DNA of 6,921 nucleotides from Halanaerobiales bacterium. Lineage in GTDB: Bacteria; Bacillota; Halanaerobiia; Halanaerobiales; M55B127. Position 1 is the stretch's first letter. Every line of letters begins with the position of its first letter. A model generated the notes under the pieces. That model saw nothing but the letters and a program-made list of their open reading frames with translations. It searched no databases and had not been told where the DNA came from. Both the position numbers and the translations under genes were made by a program. Below are positions 5,718-6,921 of this stretch, piece by piece. The stretch spans positions 1 through 6,921 of the forward strand of contig JAIPEV010000090.1 in assembly GCA_021736965.1 (NCBI GenBank). The letters are read 5' to 3'.

Positions 5718-6170
5718 ATGATATTAAATAAGAATTATTTATTAAAGATAAGTCTAGGCTTGTTATTGATTACTTTATTGGTCACCGGTTGTAGTCTACA
5801 AGGCAGCCTATCATTAACTATCACACCAAATCCAATTGTATTCACTTATGAAAATCAGTCTGTCGATACTACCATTACACTAACTACAGGAGGATTTGGA
5901 CAGATTACTATTGATCAATTCATCATATTAGTTTTAGATGGTGAAGAAGAAATTTTTACTCAAATTATTGAAGTTAATGAAACTATTGATTTCAGTGTAC
6001 CTGGTGTTTCACATCAAGAAAATTATGTAGTAAATTTAAGTGATGTTTATGATCAAGAAATTACCGAAGCCTTTTATAATGATAATTTAAAGGGAACAGA
6101 ATTGACTATAAAAATTACAATTGCTGGCAGCACAACAACCACTACACAGGTACCTATACAGTTTAATTAA
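5718..6170 (+). CDS. Small putative lipoprotein, beta-rich
   Basis: A 150-residue lipoprotein of unknown function. After lysine residues at 5 and 10, the hydrophobic segment SLGLLLITLLVTGC ends in a good lipobox (LVTGC), with Cys25 as the acylation site; there is no Asp at +2 (it is Ser). The mature 126 residues are acidic and built of alternating hydrophobic strand-like segments, such as SLSLTITPNPIVF, DTTITLTT and TELTIKITIAG, consistent with a single beta-sandwich domain. The tail holds a TTTTT run before QVPIQFN. No family is recognised. The start was moved from 5700 to 5718 because the upstream six codons include the ribosome binding site. It is the only complete + strand gene here and diverges from the other lipoprotein, with which it shares general design (lipobox, acidic beta-rich body) but no clear sequence identity. 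Confidence 0.75.
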   Translation: MILNKNYLLKISLGLLLITLLVTGCSLQGSLSLTITPNPIVFTYENQSVDTTITLTTGGFGQITIDQFIILVLDGEEEIFTQIIEVNETIDFSVPGVSHQENYVVNLSDVYDQEITEAFYNDNLKGTELTIKITIAGSTTTTTQVPIQFN

Positions 6171-6189
6171 TAAGAGTGTATATTAAAAG

Positions 6190-6274
6190 GGCAAATGGTG
6201 GACTATCAAATATTTTTATTTAAATAATGATTAATACTCAATATGAATGAAATTTGTATAGTCTACTATTTGTT
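6190..6274 (+). repeat. Long imperfect inverted repeat after the lipoprotein gene
   Basis: CAAATGGTGGACTAT (6192-6206) pairs with ATAGTCTACTATTTG (6258-6272) over 15 positions, two of them G-U in RNA. After one bulged T (6257) a further CAAAT/ATTTG (6207-6211 and 6252-6256) extends the stem to 20 pairs, closing a loop of 40 bases. It starts about 20 bases past the stop codon. On the + strand it is followed by a TTATTATTATT tract, on the - strand by CCCTTTT. It could be a terminator with a large loop, a structured RNA, or a tiny palindromic element; flanking target-site duplication is not evident. Confidence 0.6.
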
Positions 6275-6720
6275 ATTATTATTAAATTTACTCTCATTAT
6301 CTCTTTTTGATATTTAAAATTAGACCACCTTAGTTTTACTGTGTTAAGAAAACTCAAAATCAATTGATTCTTTTATTAATTTATTAGATTTAACTATTTT
6401 CTTTAGATTGTTCTAATCAATAATATTTTTATTAATATCAAAAATATCTTTTATGATTGTTACTATATTTTTTCTTACTTAGCATTGAAGTCATTCTTTT
6501 TCAATATCTAATTTATTTAATACATCATTACTAGCAACTTTATGAATTAATTTTAAAGTACTTGATAATAATTTTATCAATATATTTCTTGATTAGTAAT
6601 TATACTTAATTGAATAAGCTTTTTTATTAATCAACCTATTAGTAATATATTTTATTGTTTTTACTCTACATCTTTTTTATTTATGATATATCATATAATC
6701 TTTTCTAATATTTATTGTCT
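6275..6720. other. Region without an intact gene, possibly decayed coding DNA
   Basis: No frame with a start and ribosome binding site was found. On the - strand one frame reads through about 6525-6340 with pieces such as VASNDVLNKLDIEKE, VRKNIVTIIKDIFDINKNII and NNLKKIVKSNKLIKESIDFE, each separated by stop codons. Stretches between stops are only about twice what random A/T-rich DNA would give, and no family is recognised. A decayed gene is possible but not shown. A 14-bp palindrome (TATGATATATCATA, 6682-6695) lies about 25 bases beyond the HD-GYP stop but has no T-run on the - strand. Confidence 0.3.
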
Positions 6721-6921
6721 TTAATTAAGCTTTTTTATACTATATTCGTTATTTTCAAATAATTCTACACAAGCTTTAACAACCTTAATATCAAATTTTG
6801 TTCCTGCATTATCCTTAATTTCTTTTAATGCTTCTTTTATACCTAAAGCTGCTCTATATGGTCTTCTACTTGTCATAGCCTCAACAACATCAGCTACTGA
6901 TATAATTTTAGCTTCTAATAA
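6721..6921 (-). CDS. HD-GYP domain protein, C-terminal fragment
   Basis: Only the last 66 codons are present; the gene enters from the right edge. The fragment contains ISVADVVEAMTSRRPYRAAL at 7-26, close to the HD-GYP consensus VADVVEAM.SHRPYRPALG. The Asp in VAD is the last metal ligand of the HD site (H...HD...D). The usual His before RPYR is Arg here. The ending GTKFDIKVVKACVELFE matches the family's closing helix, where GT.YD..VV.AC..LF is usual. HD-GYP proteins hydrolyse cyclic di-GMP in the cytoplasm, often under control of an N-terminal sensor or receiver domain, which here lies outside the window. It ends at TAA 6721-6723 and no clear terminator follows. Family assignment is firm; activity cannot be judged without the HD and GYP motifs. 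Confidence 0.85.
   Translation of the reverse strand, partial: LLEAKIISVADVVEAMTSRRPYRAALGIKEALKEIKDNAGTKFDIKVVKACVELFENNEYSIKKLN

Noticed and set aside
6682..6695. Palindrome TATGATATATCATA as terminator of the HD-GYP gene
   Set aside because: On the - strand it is followed by A-rich, not T-rich, sequence, and short A/T palindromes are expected often here.
6616..6738. Repeated 12-mer AAGCTTTTTTAT at 6616-6627 and 6727-6738
   Set aside because: The copies are mostly a T-run and share little flanking sequence; probably chance in A/T-rich DNA.
1..6921. tRNA, rRNA, CRISPR array or transposase
   Set aside because: No G/C-rich structured segment, regularly spaced repeat or recognisable transposase motif was seen on either strand.

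Overview
The window is a stretch of very A+T-rich bacterial chromosome. The strong AGGAGG-type ribosome binding sites, TTG/GTG starts, lipobox lipoproteins and the family mix (HD-GYP, DUF1847, DUF885, GntP, UspA, a LiaF-like protein, an F420-ligase-family protein) all suggest a low-GC anaerobic Firmicute, in the range of Clostridia or Halanaerobiales. The genus cannot be fixed from the sequence alone. No rRNA, tRNA, CRISPR array or intact mobile element was seen.

Layout from left to right. (1) The first 29 codons of an F420-0:L-glutamate ligase-family gene (-), running off the left edge, with a good promoter. (2) A LiaF-like two-helix membrane protein (-), whose start is better placed at 759. 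(3) A unit on the - strand read from about 4350 down to 910: a DUF1847 pseudogene, an intact DUF885-type zinc metallopeptidase, an intact GntP-family permease, and a frameshifted UspA pseudogene. The spacings of 56, 34 and 41 bases suggest one operon whose first and last genes are dead and whose two middle genes survive. (4) A - strand lipoprotein (4495-5193) with its own extended -10 promoter, a leader of about 120 nt and a hairpin terminator. (5) A 524-bp divergent intergenic region. (6) A + strand lipoprotein (5718-6170), followed by a long imperfect inverted repeat. (7) About 450 bp with no intact gene. (8) The C-terminal 66 residues of an HD-GYP protein (-), running in from the right edge.

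The clearest result not obvious from simple ORF calling is gene decay. Both outer genes of the peptidase/permease operon are recognisable but broken. UspA has lost its reading frame in the N-terminal half. DUF1847 has a nonsense codon and an internal deletion of roughly 110 residues, yet keeps the cysteine-rich N-terminus and the conserved C-terminal core. The two lipoproteins are small, divergently transcribed, of unknown function, and look beta-rich. I see no convincing new multi-gene system. The points most worth checking are the half-decayed operon, the divergent lipoprotein pair with its palindromic promoter, and the inverted-repeat element after the second lipoprotein.
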